Below are positions 6,718 through 6,769 of a DNA stretch of 6,769 nucleotides, one piece after another. Positions within the stretch are counted from its first letter, which is position 1, and each line of letters opens with the position of its first letter. The stretch is from Candidatus Altarchaeales archaeon A3 (GTDB lineage: Archaea > Altiarchaeota > Altiarchaeia > Altiarchaeales > Altiarchaeaceae). Location of the stretch: positions 1 to 6,769 of the forward strand of contig MTER01000029.1 of the NCBI GenBank assembly GCA_002083985.1, read 5' to 3'. The notes under the pieces were generated by a model. That model saw only the letters and a program-made list of their open reading frames with translations. It made no database searches and was not told where the DNA came from. A program made the translations under genes and the position numbers.

Positions 6718-6769
6718 TTCCCTTTGTATATTACATTATATGAACTTGCTCAATATTAAGTAGTAAATC
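6718..6769 (-). promoter_or_regulatory. Leader of cas8b with possible promoter -10 element
   Basis: The 52 bases before cas8b contain, on the minus strand, a perfect TATAAT at 6740-6735, 17 nt from the ATG. A bacterial start site about 7 nt downstream would give a very short leader holding AAAGG. No good -35 hexamer lies at 16-18 nt. An alternative pairing is TTGAGC (6752-6747) with TATACA (6729-6724), spacer 17 nt, each matching consensus at four of six bases; its start site would nearly coincide with the ATG. All three minus-strand frames hit stops here, so no gene runs through, although an upstream gene such as cas6 could end just at the edge. Confidence 0.35.

Overview
The window holds most of a type I-B CRISPR-Cas operon, with every gene on the minus strand. 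Read 5' to 3' on that strand, the order is cas8b (csh1 type, 6717-4792), cas7 (csh2, 4766-3897, with its C-terminal end continuing in another frame to 3737), cas5 (3726-2974), cas3 (2999-210) and the first 33 codons of cas4 (99 to the window edge at 1). This is the usual I-B order. cas1 and cas2 would be expected beyond base 1. Cas6 and a CRISPR array are not in the window.

The genes would work together as follows. Cas8b, Cas7, Cas5 and probably an internally translated Cas11 form the crRNA-guided Cascade surveillance complex. Cas3 (HD nuclease plus SF2 helicase) is recruited to degrade the target DNA. Cas4 belongs to the spacer-acquisition branch with the missing Cas1 and Cas2.

Junctions are tight: a 25-nt A/T-only spacer between cas8b and cas7, a 26-nt overlap of cas5 with cas3, and a 110-nt gap before cas4. 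That gap carries an imperfect 32-bp tandem repeat ending at the cas4 start codon. The only abnormal junction is cas7-cas5. The annotated cas7 stop leaves a 170-nt gap, but that gap is open in a shifted frame and encodes a credible Csh2 C-terminus ending 10 nt before cas5. The frame changes at a run of eight A residues.

The host is an AT-rich prokaryote. Proteins are rich in Lys, Ile, Asn and Glu, and all four complete genes end in TAA. Starts are mostly preceded by A-rich sequence rather than clear Shine-Dalgarno sites; cas8b is the partial exception. AT-rich Bacteroidota-like bacteria and AT-rich archaea both fit, and the sequence alone does not decide.

The most unusual points are: (1) an in-frame insertion of about 90 residues in the second helicase domain of Cas3, which looks like a self-contained module; (2) the cas7 frame change at the A8 run; (3) a probable internal Cas11b start in cas8b, placed directly after a low-complexity linker; (4) the tandem repeat with duplicated TATAAT in front of cas4. 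The window is otherwise a recognisable I-B effector cassette, and I see no wholly unknown defence system in it.
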